Notes: generated from the sequence alone by a model not told the origin. A stretch of 64,000 nt of DNA from Clonostachys chloroleuca (GCA_037952775.1 JBANAY010000003.1:25420001-25484000); one strand, 5' to 3'; positions 1-11,615 are shown, counted from the first letter of the stretch. Made by a program: numbers and translations.

Positions 1-833
1 CCCACAAAACACTTACTCGGCCACTCACCGGGCCACAGAGGGCAATAACCTCGCCCAGCCAGGCAACGGTCGAAATGAGGTTCATTGAAAGTTGAGCCCC
101 AATGATTATGCCTTCGACCAAATGGGAAGCGTTTTGCCGTTGGTGGCTGTCTGTGGCATACGCAGCTAAGCCACCTCCATTTCTTCCTCTTAGTGGTGTC
201 ATATGTAGTCTCTTCGTTCAGCGTGTCACCGTCCACGCTATAATTCTCGAAAGACAATGGCCGGATCTTGGCGTGGGCACAATAGTGATAGCGATCACCC
301 TGTATGATTTTTGGCTGGCCCTTCATCTCATGGAATGGGTAACGAAGGCTCAAGTCCAAATGAATGGTTTGGTCGCCGAAAGCCTCCACAAGAATCATCT
401 CCCGGATCTCGGGTGGGAGCTTCGTGAAGAATGGGCTACGGTTGGCGGTTTTGCCCATGGCGGCTCTCCCCAGCTTGACGAAGGGCGTTCGGGCGAGTTG
501 AGCACATCGCTGTGTTGGTGTCGCCTTTTTCCCGCAAATTTGCTTTAGTTGCTGCTTTGCGCGCTTCAAGTCGCGCAGGTTGCGGTTGCGAGGAGACCAG
601 GGATAATACAGTGACCAACGAAGTCTCCAGAAAGGGCCGTAACGACGGCCCAGTCTCTCGATGCATTCACATATCAAATCCCCCAACAACGCAAAGAATT
701 GATCAAATTTTGCCGCTCCCGCTTCCAGCCACCGGCGAAGCTGGTTGTCTCCTTTATAGCCGAGGTCGGTGGCTAGTGTCGCATATAGGTTGCGGAGGCG
801 CTCTTCGCGCTCTGTCTCGTTCTCTGCGTCCAT
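1..833 (-). CDS. Hypothetical fungal protein, LPPEIR-type (DUF7730/F-box-like), cut by the left edge
   Basis: On the minus strand an uninterrupted frame runs from an ATG at 831-833 to the window edge, about 277 codons. The N-terminal part is charged and Arg/Lys-rich. Around residues 148-175 it carries SPFFTKLPPEIREMILVEAF followed by a GDQTIHLDL stretch. This is the hallmark of a large family of fungal proteins with a degenerate F-box-like or DUF7730 domain, whose function is unknown and perhaps ubiquitin-ligase adaptor-like. Two possible splice donors (GTGAGT at 28-23 and GTAAGT at 16-11, reading minus) lie close to the edge, so the first exon may end there. Plus-strand frames in the same interval are shadows with no recognisable motif. 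Family assignment is from motif recognition only. Confidence 0.6.
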   Translation of the reverse strand, partial: MDAENETEREERLRNLYATLATDLGYKGDNQLRRWLEAGAAKFDQFFALLGDLICECIERLGRRYGPFWRLRWSLYYPWSPRNRNLRDLKRAKQQLKQICGKKATPTQRCAQLARTPFVKLGRAAMGKTANRSPFFTKLPPEIREMILVEAFGDQTIHLDLSLRYPFHEMKGQPKIIQGDRYHYCAHAKIRPLSFENYSVDGDTLNEETTYDTTKRKKWRWLSCVCHRQPPTAKRFPFGRRHNHWGSTFNEPHFDRCLAGRGYCPLWPGEWPSKCFV

Positions 834-1554
834 GCTGAGATGAATGAAGAAGGTCAACTTGCCTCCGTAAGTTGCGGTCTCAAATGATGGAGTTGGCGGA
901 GAGGATTTTGCGGGGCTGTAGCTAAAGACGTGAGAGACGGGCAATTGGGTGTCCACGCCACGATGGAGATAAAGGCCTCTAACTTAGGGGTTTAAGACAA
1001 AGATATTCTTCCTTGATTCCTAATTCCAAAGCATGAAATACCAGACTATTTCTTATATGTTGGAGCTGCAAATGACACGTGGCTATAGACTAGGCTGCCG
1101 AAATATCCTATGTTTAGGCTTCCAAATTGCATGCATTCTCTGTTTTTTTGCCATGGATGGCATCTAAACAGAGTTTGATGCCTGCAGCACTTAAAGCCCA
1201 AAGGGTGATTTGCGAAACTCGAGTGCTGGGTTCCCTGTAAGGAACAGATAATAATCAAGTCAGCAAGTGAAGGATGATTTGGCATGGGTGTGGTTTCAAT
1301 CTCAAAGATAGAGAACATTGATGCTACATACCACCTTATTCATCGCTTCTATTCTACAAATACGTATACGAAATTATAAGAACTCGTTATCACACATGGC
1401 AGCATGAATTCATCATAATCACGCCTAAGCATTTACGGCTCTATCGTCGGTCTATCCGAACCTGATGGCACACCAGATCCACGTCCTGATCGGCATTAAG
1501 AAGAGATTCATCCCTTCATGGAAGGCACCAACATGATAATTTCTCCCCACATTG
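834..1554. other. Intergenic: 5' side of the left-edge gene, 3' side of the coiled-coil gene
   Basis: About 0.7 kb that becomes AT-rich after 970. A 90-codon minus-strand frame at 1046-1318 has no recognisable domain and no coding-like composition. I see no supported gene. The part next to 833 is presumably the promoter of the left-edge gene. Confidence 0.5.
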
Positions 1555-2715
1555 TCATCTAGCCATCTCCCGACGGCTGAGCTCAACAATCGAAAGGGAG
1601 AGTAGAAGGACTGCATGAATGCGAAACTTGGAAATCCAAGTTAGTAAGCGGCGATACCAGCTGACCGCATTACTCTGCTGATGACTGGCTTTGACCAGTT
1701 GTAAGCCCTGGAATTCGTGCTGCAGGGCCATGTAAGAGCGCTTTTGTTCTGCAAGCTCATTGGCGACTTTCCGATGGTCATCCCTCGCAGCGTCCCTTTC
1801 AGCCTCCATCGTCCTAATGGCATTGAGTATCACCGAGTTCTTCTTGCCAAGATCAGTCGCTTCTGATTTCATGGTGCTCATCTCCTCATTCAGGCGAGAG
1901 CACTCGGTCTCCAGATGCTGCGTCCGCTCGGTCGCCACGGCCAAATCACCGCGCAGTTGGTTGAGCTTCTCGCTAAACGCGATATTCTCAACTCTCAACT
2001 GGGAACTATCGGTCTCCAGCCGCTGACACTCCTCGTTCGCTTCCAGTAGCTCATTGTGTAGCTTCTGTATTTCTTCCACGAGCTTGTCTCTTTCGCCTTT
2101 CATGGAGGATGCCCCAGTACTTGACTCCAACTCTCTCTCCTTGGCTTCCGCCAGCAAGTTCTGTAATGAACCCAACTCCCCTCGTAGCGATTCAATCTCC
2201 TGATCTGCCCTCGCCTTGGCCTCTTTCATCTCCACCGTGACCGCGGCCAACTCCTCTTCCAACTTCTTGCTCAAATTCGCCACCTGGCCGCGCCCCTGCT
2301 GGGGATTGCTGGCCCTGGGAAACAGCTCAGCCGAAGGGTCCCACCAGTCAGACATGGAAGCGCTCGAGGAGCCTCGGGAATGGCCCTTGCGCTGTTCTTG
2401 CGCGGCTGCCTGACCGACGACCCTCACCCAGCGATCAGTTACGTCTTTTGCTTGGGGTTTGTGGTAGTCATCGCAAAGACAGAGGAAAGCCAGCGTGTGC
2501 AAGGCTTCGCGCTCTACATCCTCTGGATCCTTGGAGGCCAGATGGAGCAGAGTGGTGCGGATCCTGGAGTAGTCTGGCTCAGGGATTGTGTATCTACAGC
2601 GGGGTTTGCCCAGTTTACTCCTGGATTCACCGACACAGAAGATCGGCGCATCAGGGATATGAGTCTCGTAGCTGATCTGGAGCAGGTTTGCGGGGTCCCA
2701 TAGCGCCGAGGACAT
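1555..2715 (-). CDS. Coiled-coil protein with N-terminal RCR-type fungal domain and C-terminal membrane segment
   Basis: Intronless, 386 aa. Residues about 26-105 (CVGES...GKPRCRYTI... then LHTLAFLCLCDDYH...W) match a small domain I recognise from many fungal hypothetical proteins: a G-K/R-RCR motif, then a Leu-rich helix ending in LC...H and a Trp. It has also been seen next to T5orf172-type DNA-binding modules, and its function is unknown. A Ser/Arg-rich linker follows. Residues about 150-345 are almost continuous heptad-rich coiled coil (repeated E, L, K, R, Q), which predicts a dimeric rod. Residues about 363-378 (IHAVLLLSLSIVEL) form a single hydrophobic helix, so the protein may be tail-anchored to a membrane. 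The ATG at 2713-2715 gives the whole N-terminal domain. There is no evident link to the biosynthetic genes. Confidence 0.7.
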   Translation of the reverse strand: MSSALWDPANLLQISYETHIPDAPIFCVGESRSKLGKPRCRYTIPEPDYSRIRTTLLHLASKDPEDVEREALHTLAFLCLCDDYHKPQAKDVTDRWVRVVGQAAAQEQRKGHSRGSSSASMSDWWDPSAELFPRASNPQQGRGQVANLSKKLEEELAAVTVEMKEAKARADQEIESLRGELGSLQNLLAEAKERELESSTGASSMKGERDKLVEEIQKLHNELLEANEECQRLETDSSQLRVENIAFSEKLNQLRGDLAVATERTQHLETECSRLNEEMSTMKSEATDLGKKNSVILNAIRTMEAERDAARDDHRKVANELAEQKRSYMALQHEFQGLQLVKASHQQSNAVSWYRRLLTWISKFRIHAVLLLSLSIVELSRREMAR

Positions 2716-4848
2716 AATGGGCGGTCTGGGAATGGAAGATTCTGGGATCGACCTGGGAGTAATGGGTAAGGGGACAGACAGCGTGCGGAGGGGATTGAGG
2801 AGCTGAGAACTAAGTTAGGTAGAATCGACCGATTGCCAGGATTGCTTTGTCTCGGCGCAGCTTTACCCGCGCTGGAAGCAGCCACTGAGGGGGGGTGTAG
2901 CCAACATGCATGATGACCTGGGATCAACATGCTGGGCGTCTATGACTGGACGCAACGTCGCATCCACAACTCAGCTGGTCAGATTCGGGAGACCAGCCCG
3001 AATGGGGGTCAAGCAAGGTAATCGGCCCTTGATGGGATAATATTGATGGTCTATGCTGCGAAATGACGTTGATCATCTTGTTCAGCAAATATTGCCAATA
3101 GCGTCGTCGGCACATTGTCTCATAACCAAGCGGTCAGGTAGCTAATAAACGGGCTTGGCATCATAGACACCACGTACGAGGGTGACCGCTCAGTCGAGAG
3201 AAGAATGTGATCAGTCAACAATGACCGGGCGAGTGGAAAGTGATCATAGGCGGAGCTGGGCAGAATTGCGTGCTCAAACACGACGAAACTCGTTCAGGAA
3301 TTGGCCAAGAAACACACCCAATGGATTGCCCAGGTTTGGTAGTAATTATGGCAAGCACCCAGACATCGATTACTAACTACACACATCACATAGAGAGTGT
3401 TACACACAGAACACGCCGGAGATAGCCGAAACTCAAACACTTGATACTTGATGTTCAATATCGTTTTTCGATACCTTGTTCTTCTTTCGACCTTCAATAT
3501 AGTTTGTGTAGAAGACGTCAACATAGGTATCAACTTGTTTAGGGGCCAGTTGTCCTCATATCGGATATTATCCCTCCAAGGCACATTGGCGCAAGTGCCT
3601 CATTGTTTTCTAGGCATCTCGAAAGCTTGAGATAAGATGATCCTCATGTTTCTATAAAATCCCTAACAATAAACATACAAGTTCTATTGTTATTGTGACG
3701 ATTATAATGGTAAAACGGAGAAAGCTAGGAAGAACTTCCTAATGCCTCGTGACTTAATCGTTACAATTACACATAGCGAAAAGAAATGAACAAGCTTACT
3801 CTCCCTTAGTGGGCCAGCAGCGAAAGCCACAACATCCCTTGCGCTGTGATCCAGTTGAGTGCAATTACGAAAGCACATATCAGCTTGCATCTTAGTTTAT
3901 CTAGGTAGATTAGTAGAGGCCGTTTTTGTTCGTTGCATTGGTACGCGTATAAACCGAGCTGATAGCCTACCCTATACCTCCAGCAAGATCAACCCACCAA
4001 GCTTGACTGAGGTCTGCAAAATCTTTTTCTATAAACATAATAGTCTTACACAAATTGAAGACTAGTTTCATAAATATTCATTCTCCAATTATCAGTTAAT
4101 TCAGTGTTAAATTTGGTACTCTACTAGTGGGTGCCTTTTGAAAGCGAATGGAGTGATCGACTTAGCACAACATACAACAAGTCCAGTGGGGGAATAATTA
4201 CTCATTCAGATTTCAAGTATAGACTTCGGGAGAATGATTTCGTAACGTTTCTCCTATGGAATTGTTCTCCATCCTAGATCTCGATTTATAACTTTGGTTG
4301 CCTACGACAGCACCCAGACAAAGGGAAGCCCTGGTCGGCAGACCGAGGATAACCGACGAGAGGATTGACCAGCACAAAGAGAGGTGGGAAGGAGAAATTA
4401 CCCCATATTTCGAAAAAGAAAGGTGCAACCCCCCCTGTCTGGTGAATACTGACCAATGAGAGAGCTCATATCAAAATGTCTTACATTTTAGGGCTCGAAT
4501 GGGATATTCTTGTCGGTGTAAAAGTGTTGTCGCTGATATCACCAACAGTGGCAACTTACTTTGAAACCCCATCTCTTGACAAAGATTGGATACCATCAGG
4601 CGCGTCTTGGCGATGGGCATACTTCACGCCTACGCCAACAGTCCTTGTTATATCACCTGAGGACTTGTGCGATTTAGGGACTAGCTCACTCATCTGTCTT
4701 AGGTATGTCACTTATCTCCACTTGCTTCGAATGAGAATTCTCCCCCTTTCACCTCCAGATCGCCAGTGTTTAGGGATCGACATCAAGGATGCAATCAGAT
4801 CGAGGGGCCCAGAGGCCTGAATGTCACCCGTACCTACTGGAAGGCACC
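2716..4848. other. Intergenic, AT-rich, no supported gene
   Basis: The first 200 bases are the promoter side of the coiled-coil gene. From about 3300 to 4480 the DNA is AT-rich with only short open frames. A plus-strand frame at 4476-4820 (114 codons) has no motif I recognise. It may be the decayed 5' part of the broken gene that follows, or chance. Confidence 0.5.
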
Positions 4849-5682
4849 ATGAGGGAAAGGTTTAGTAGAGTTCCGCGGCATCTCTTCCGGGTGCACCACC
4901 CTGGCTCTGGTGGTGTAACCAACGAGTCCTATGCATCTTCGGCTGAATGGGAGGCTTTAGCCGCTGAGTTTACGGATGTTTTCGGCTTTCGTGAAGTCGC
5001 TCAGGCGGGCCAGAGTCTGGGCAACCACCTTCACTGGAAATAAGTCCCGGGAAAACCTAGCCCTTTTGTGTCGTGGACCAGCTCGCTTTTGACGGCAATC
5101 GCGTATTATTCTATCTTTACGGGAAGGGAGAATCCCTCGACCAGATTTATTTGACTGCCCTAGATGCTAGCAGATGCCACACTGATGTTTTTCTTGACGA
5201 TTTGAGCTTGATAGAAGCCCTTCAGTGCACATGGCCCTATACGGGCCTGGAGGATCTATGGAAGCTACGAACGGGGTTAAAGGGCCCTGTCTATTATTTT
5301 GGCGAGTTTCTTTCTCAGGGATAACTATCTATCAAGGGGAAGTCTGAAACGGTGACTACGGAGCAGTTAATCGAAAGGGGGCTCTTTACTCTGCAACCAG
5401 AGTTCAAAAAGTTTCTCGGATGGAACTTGCACGGTTCTGCGGAAAAGTCCTAAGTGGGCGAATGCGGCCATGGACTATCGGAAAGTCCTGGCCCAGGAAG
5501 ACCACAAGTTTCGGCTTGGACAAGTTCAGATGAAGACAGCACAAAGTATTGTTAGCCTGTTTGGCGCCAATTTGGGGTTGCGCTTCCCAATGATGGTTCA
5601 TCTTATAGGCCTGCTCCCCAAACCTGGACTGGATGAACTTTTCGAGCTCACCATTATGACACCCTCCTTGTCTGGTAATTGA
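4849..5682 (+). pseudogene. Broken hypothetical gene, DUF7587-like
   Basis: The first segment contains RVPRHLFRVHHPGSGG and ends in HLHWK. After an in-frame stop at 5041-5043 the same frame continues with PFVSWTSSLLTAI and a Tyr-rich helix, then stops at 5152-5154. Homologous-looking sequence goes on in another frame (IYLTALDAS..., open to 5324), and a last piece at 5470-5682 has a Leu-rich SIVSLFGANLGLRFPM pattern. The order PRxLFRxxxPxSxG, then HLxW, then SWTSSLL, then a LD(T/A)S element is what I associate with the fungal DUF7587 family of unknown function. One nonsense codon and at least one frameshift (between about 5131 and 5145) mean it cannot make a normal product. Introns cannot explain the stop, because coding signal flanks it on both sides within a few codons. 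Confidence 0.5.
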
Positions 5683-6261
5683 ACTTTGTGATGACGTGAT
5701 GATTGTGCTAGGCTAATAATTATTAGATCCTTGCAAGAACTTTCGGTTCCTGCCCGAGATGAATTTATTTCGGGCCAATGGTCTGATCGAAACTGATCGG
5801 GTGTATGGAATCGTTAGCCAGGTAGACCAGAATAGGGAACTGATGTGATCATCCGGTTTCAATCTCCATTTCATTATCTCTTTCCTTGAAACGTTGGTTA
5901 ACGGGATTGGGCTTATATGTTATTGGAAGTTAAAATGGACGATTTATAGAATAATTACTGGTATATGGTTGTCAAGCAAGCAAGAACTCTATGACCATCT
6001 CTTATCTATCGGATGCAACAGAACCTCAAAACATTGACGTCCGACATGCTGAATAATGAATACCTACAGCCAAACATATTGATATAATAGGATATATGAA
6101 AAGAAATTTTCGAGAAGTTGGATATGGAGTCAAATATCTATTAGAAACTCACAGGATCCTCATCCACGGGATTATTCAGAACGTCGTGCCTAAAGTACAG
6201 GTAACCCAATACTACCCAAACTGGCCAAGACTGAAAAGACTTTGAACGATTATAATACTTG
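5683..6261. other. Intergenic, AT-rich
   Basis: This is 3' flank of the ABC transporter gene, strongly AT-rich from about 5870 to 6130. I see no gene. The raw frame of the transporter runs on to 6141, but that tail is out of register with the family (see the transporter entry). Confidence 0.45.
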
Positions 6262-9200
6262 CTATGCCTCCTTATCAGGAAGGCATTTCTCATCCGCATC
6301 GCTTCTATCACTGTCAATTTTGGCATCGCCCTCACTATCACTGCTGTTGTCTGCTTTGATCGCGAACTTTTCGTAGAGCGCGGCAAACGCAGATACGTCA
6401 GGCCGCGCTGCAACAGCTCTTGTGGTGGCCCAAACTCGCGCAGCTCGCCAGCATCAAGCACCGCTACGGCATCAAAGTCATCAAGAGCCGTTTCCAGCTT
6501 ATGCACGATCGCAAGCACAGTATGACTAGAGAATCTCTCTGACATGACACGTCGGATAAGCTGGTCAGTGTGTGCGTCCACGCTAGAAATTTCAGTGCTG
6601 TTAGAACGTGACATCGTCATAGATATTTGTAAAAGAAATGTAAGATGGACATACCTGCTGGTAGCTTCGTCAAGGATCACAATAGTCGAGGGTCGCAGCA
6701 TCGCACGAGCAAGGCAGAACAATTGCCGCTGCCCGTGGGAGAGGTGAAGCTCCTCGATGGGCGCGTCAAGACCTCCCTTGACCTGGACAATGTCCCACAG
6801 CTCCACGGCCCGGATGGCATCGGCGATGACCTCGTCCGTGGACAGCCCCTCACAGTCAGCATTGAAGCGCACGCTGCTACCCTCAATGAGGAAAGCGTCC
6901 TGCGGCACGCCGACGAGCCGGTTACGCACTTGCTGGCGGGGCAGCGTGCATATGTCGAGGCCATCCACTGTGATACTACCTCCGTGCAGGTCAATCATGC
7001 GGAACAGGCATGAGACCAATGAGCTCTTGCCACTGCAGCAGCTAGTCAGCAATTAAAAAGCAATGATGGGATGTTGGCTGCATGCGGCAAAGCAATGCAT
7101 ATGCAATGTTACCTTCCGGTCCGACCACAGATTCCAATCTTTTGTCCGGGTTTTATAGACAGGGTCAAGTCCCTAATTACGTTTTCCGAATCCCTGCGTG
7201 CGCCGCTTTCGTCAGCCCATGAACTGATGGGGAATTACCGGAGGACCGGAGGGAGGGAGAAAAGAACTTACGTATAGCCGGCAGACACCTTGTCAAACGT
7301 AATAGCACCCTGCGAAGGCCAATCGGAGGGAGGCTGCTGGGTTTCCAGCGGCTCGTGTTCAGACGGCGTCTCTGACGTGAAGGATTTGATCCTGGAAATG
7401 GCGCCAATGTGTGTCTCCAGGTTCGTCCAGAACATCATGAGAAGCTTCAGGTTCTGGCTGAAGAGAATCACGTTGACGAGCGCTACTCCCACCAGGCCTG
7501 TCGGGAGGGTGCCGCGCAGCCGAGTGATTAAGATGATGAGGAGCACCGCGATTCCTGCTACGAACATGTCAAGGACCAGTGTGAGCCACCGCTGGACGGA
7601 GTATAAAAGGTAGTATGGCCTCTGCGAGCGGTCCAGAAGCTGGTGGTGCTTCTCTTCCAGGGCGCTGCGCCAACCAAACGCACGCAGTGTCGCTAGACCG
7701 CTCACTGTTTCGGTGAACTGTGCGTAGAGAGGAGACTTGGCCTCAAGGTCCATGAAACGGAGCTGTCGCGATGTGCGTAGATATACGTGTTGGACGAGCC
7801 ACAAAGCCGCGAGCAGAAAGGGGAATGCGATGGCCGTGTAGTAGGAGCCAACAGCAATAAGAATCATCTGCGCAATGCAGAGGACAAATGTGGCGAAGGT
7901 GTTGAGCGCAGTGATGGGCAGATCCATATCAATGAGCTGTAGATCTTGGCTGAAGCGGTTGATGGTGACACCAGCATCAGTTTTGGCGAAGAAGGACATG
8001 GGCGCGTTCAGCACCGTCGTCAGAAGACTCCAATGGAAGTTCTTTCCCGACAGCGGCACCATTGTTACAATCATCTGCCAACAGCTGACAACGAGGAAGA
8101 GGAGAGACAGCACGCCCAACATGGCGTAGATACCCAAGTAATATCCAAGCCTCTCGTTGGGGTGCTCAGCGTTCGCGGCCGCCCACCAGTTGACCCAAAT
8201 GGTGGGGAAGGATTGACAGAAAATGTAGGAGCAGATTACGCAGACGAAAATGAGGGTGGGAATCCATCCGATAGCTTGGACGTAGTACTTATAAATCGCC
8301 ACATCACCCATACGTCGGCGAGCCTCGTCGTCTTCCATGTCTGGCACCTCCCCGCCAACTTCGACTGCCTGCTCCACTAACGCAGCTTCATTTCTCTTGA
8401 AGCTGGCGGTGGAGCTGTGAGCAGAGTCTGCTGACTCTGAGTGAGTCCAGTCCGCTGAAGAGGCTTGAAGACGAGACACATAGCCTCCGGAGGCGGTCAG
8501 TTTGTCCAGGTTTCCCTGCTCGCAACCGCTTCCGCCTGTATTCAAACTTATGATGTGATCAGCATAAGGAATACGTTTAGCTGCTACGCGTTAGTTCCAA
8601 AGTGCTCCGTGGTTGCGAATAAGAGTATATTGCTTACATCGAGAGGAGGTAACAATCACTGTGGTGTTGAATTTCCTCAGAATTCCGTTCGTTCCAAGTA
8701 GATTATGGAAGACCGTGTTCTCAGTGTGTGCATCTAGTCCGCTGAACACATCATCCAAGATGATAATATCACGCTGGGCGTATACAGCTCGTGCCAAACT
8801 CTGGATGAATTGTATTAGTATACGCTCGAGGCTGAGTTGAGGATGCCGTCTGAGTCTACTTACTATTCTTTGACTCTGGCCTCCGCTTAGGACAATACCT
8901 TTACTTCCAATTGTGGTAAGATCGCCTTTTGGAAGCTGACGAAGATCTTCATTCAAGGCGCAGGCTCCGAGTACCTGCTGGTACCAGCGCTCATCTGGGG
9001 GCGAGAAAGCGATGATGCTATCTCTGACGGTACCGTTCATATGCCAAGGCGTCTGGTCACAGTAGGCTATCTCGTCGCTCGACACATGAACCGAACCGGC
9101 TATGATGCTAGCCTCTCCGAGAATCGCCTTGAGCAAAGTAGACTTACCGGAGCCGACCGGCCCAACGATCAAGGTGAACTTGCTTAAAGGCACTTCTATG

Positions 9201-11615
9201 TTGATGTCTGTAAGGATACTCTCCTTGCTAGTGTCATAGCCGAAGGCCCCATCTTTGACAAGGATAGCGATACCATCCATAGATACGCTGCTCACCTTGC
9301 TCGCTCTTTCTTTCAGATCATGCTGGGCAGGCTTCTCATTCTCGACACTTGTCTGAGAAGTGTCTGGGAACGAGGTATTTGCGCCATCTGAATCTTTGAG
9401 AAGAAGCTTCACTCTTCCGTCAACACGCACATCAGAGTCTAGGAAAGTTTGGATACGCTCAAAGCATCCGATTGAGCCAACCAATGAAGAGAGTGATGTG
9501 ACAAATGACGAAAGGGGTTCCTGCAGTAGGGCAAAGAGCGACAACGACGTGAAGACCCTATTTGTATCCAGGGTGCCCCCATCGCCCTGGTTGCGGGCGA
9601 GGATGCTATATGCGGTGAAGGTCAATATGGGGGCAATTATAGGTGCAAAGTACGCTGCGACGTGGCGATTAGCTCATGTGAATATCACCGTCTCCTCCGT
9701 TTGATCTGCACCAGGGAGAAGAACAAGGCAAGTGGTGTTGAGACTGGACCTACCAAGACCCATGTTCCAGATCAACAGTCGGCGGAATTTACCGGAGATG
9801 CGCAGCTCGTCGACTCTCATGGCCTGGATCCTTGCCTTGAGAGCGTCCGTCAGACCCCACATCTTGACTGCCTTCATGGCACCCAGGACCTGCGATGTAA
9901 CAGCGATCCGCGCCTCGATGGCCTCGAGCCACAGCGCCTGTCTCGCCATGACAAAGCTCACAGCGATGATGGATCCGACGATGGAGACTGGGAAATAGGG
10001 TGTCAGCAAGGGAAAGCCTCACTTTCCAATCGTTGGCCAGGGATGGAGCTCGGGCTTACAGATTGCGGCTCCGACAGGGATGAGGCAAGCGATGCCAAGT
10101 TGGCGTTGCAGCAGATAGACTGCGACAGCAATCTCCACCAGATTCGCCCAGACCTCGTGCGCGGTGCGCCATCCAACGTCGATCCTCTCAATGTCGGCGC
10201 TCATCAGGGTCAGAGCGGCTGTTGGGTCGGCCGCCGTGATGCTGATGTCGGTGGCCTTTGCGTACAGAGCCGACACGAGCGTGCCGCGCATCATCGTGAT
10301 GGCACGGTAGGTCAGATGCTGGTGCTGCCCCATAGAAACCTGCAGGTTTTAATTTCGGGTCAGCAAGGGGGGGAACATGTCAAATAAGAAAGCAATGGAA
10401 AGCAAAGAGAAAATATGCAGAAGGAAGCACACTTGATGCAGGGCTGCAGCAAATAGCAAACCTGCATGATCCGTACGTACCGCGATCCCAACATATACGA
10501 GGAACCATGCACCAATGAGGCCGTAGCCCTCGTCGGCATCGTCGGAGTCCTCGGGATGTTCACTCCAACTCAGGGTGGCTGAGATGAGAAAAGGCTGGGC
10601 AAATGTAAAGCCGATGTAACAGAGCCGTGGAAACACGATGGCTAGTATCGGCCCCTTGAGGGCCCCCAGGACGGTGTATAGCAGCGCAAATCGGCTGTGC
10701 TTGGTAGCTATGAAAATTGTTAGCGAATTCAATGAGTAGATTGAGAGCTTGAGGACTATCAATTCGAACCTTGGTTCCATTTTGTTCGTAAAAGTGTCTG
10801 CAGATAGAAAGAACCGAGATGCTTGTCAAGGCCATATAGGTCTTTGATCTCGAGCTGGTTCGAGTAGCCGGATCGGAAGAGCGGAAGCTGCCAGGTAAAG
10901 AACCACCGTCCAAACACACCGCTGTTAGACTCAGGGGGCAAAGAGCGGAACGGATTGCAGAATCTTGTGTTTCTCGATGGCCTCAAACACAATAATGATT
11001 ATCTTGAGCAGTGTTGCAAGCAGGGTAGCGATGGCAATCGGTTGGTTATCATCCTGCAGCCATAGAGTTCGGGTATAAGTCGCATAAAAAAGAATTGCCA
11101 ACAGTAGAAAGAGATTGAGAATGGTCGAAGGCCGAGTTGAGTAGATTTGCTCGGCATATGATAATGGCAAGAGCGCAATTGAACTGACCAGAGAAAGTGC
11201 TGCTGCTGGCAGAGATGCTCTCGTCGAGACTGCTGATGGTCGTGTCCAAAGCACAAGAATGCCGATTTGGGCTCCAATGAGTAAGACAATGGATATCTTG
11301 ATGTGATCAGCTGGTGGAAGAAGAATATTGCCGGTATCACAAAGATTCTTTTTTGTTTGAAATTCTTTGTGATCGTATCGCACTTACAAATTTGCAATAT
11401 AATAGAGGACTTTTTTCAACTTTTAACACTCCTTTACGTAGAAGATAGGCTACGCGAATTGGCGCAGCAAGGAGAAGTAGACAGCATAGAGGCACAATGA
11501 GAATTGACTCTTCAAAGAGAAGCGTCAGGTCAAAACCGCCCCTACAATCACCAGCGTGCGGCCCAAAGGTGTTGTCGATGAGGGCACACGATGAGGCCAT
11601 GATGGGCTTGCTCAT
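6262..11615 (-). CDS. ABC-C (MRP-type) multidrug exporter, full size, two frame breaks
   Basis: ATP-driven exporter with an extra N-terminal hydrophobic domain, TMD1, NBD1, TMD2 and NBD2; about 1,513 aa if both frame breaks are ignored. NBD1 shows Walker A GPVGSGKST, signature LSGGQ and Walker B IIILDD, where Asp replaces the catalytic Glu, as usual in this family. NBD2 shows Walker A split across an intron, signature LSHGQ, VILDEATS and an H-loop His in IVHKLET. Ten introns fit GT..AG and restore phase: 11297-11387, 10708-10769, 10340-10480, 9988-10059, 9655-9753, 8801-8863, 8584-8637, 7194-7271, 7033-7112, 6583-6654. Two places do not fit splicing. At 10934-10938 (a run of five G on plus) the frame changes within a conserved linker. 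At about 6401-6407 the conserved C-terminal SAFAALYEKF element is in the next frame, ending at the stop at 6262-6264. It is divergent from the NRPS, so probably exports its peptide and gives self-protection. Confidence 0.88.
6401..6407 (-). other. Frame break near the ABC transporter C-terminus
   Basis: The frame carrying the last NBD2 elements (LDAGELREFGPPQELLQRG) reads on to 6141 in a basic, unrelated tail. The neighbouring frame immediately gives the family-typical SAFAALYEKF followed by an acidic end and a stop at 6262-6264. A one-base loss beside a GG/CC pair explains this. Confidence 0.5.
10934..10938 (-). other. Frame break in the ABC transporter (run of five G)
   Basis: Upstream coding (minus strand) ends in ...IEKHKIL... 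and reaches a stop right after the run. The conserved continuation (ESNSGVFGRWFF) lies in the neighbouring frame. No GT..AG pair here gives a sensible junction, so this is one surplus base in the run, either an error or a true insertion. Confidence 0.6.

Noticed and set aside
102..838. Plus-strand frames of 148 and 108 codons
   Set aside because: They oppose the longer minus-strand frame that carries a known fungal motif, and have no motif themselves.
2514..2930. 138-codon minus-strand frame overlapping the coiled-coil gene start
   Set aside because: Pro/Ser/Arg-rich shadow frame; the 386-aa frame has domain, coiled-coil and TM structure.
4476..4820. 114-codon plus-strand frame as a gene
   Set aside because: No motif recognised and it overlaps the start of the broken gene; could be its decayed 5' part but cannot be supported.
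6141..6261. C-terminal tail of the ABC transporter in its raw frame
   Set aside because: Basic and unrelated to the family, whereas the neighbouring frame gives the expected C-terminal element and an earlier stop.
6583..6654. In-frame insertion in NBD2 of the ABC transporter after DEATS
   Set aside because: It has GTATGT...CTAG borders and its removal brings DEATS next to VDAHTD; it is a 72-bp intron, not coding.
8801..8863. In-frame insertion after the NBD1 signature
   Set aside because: GTAAGT...CCAG borders and length divisible by three; removal gives the continuous conserved helix, so it is an intron.
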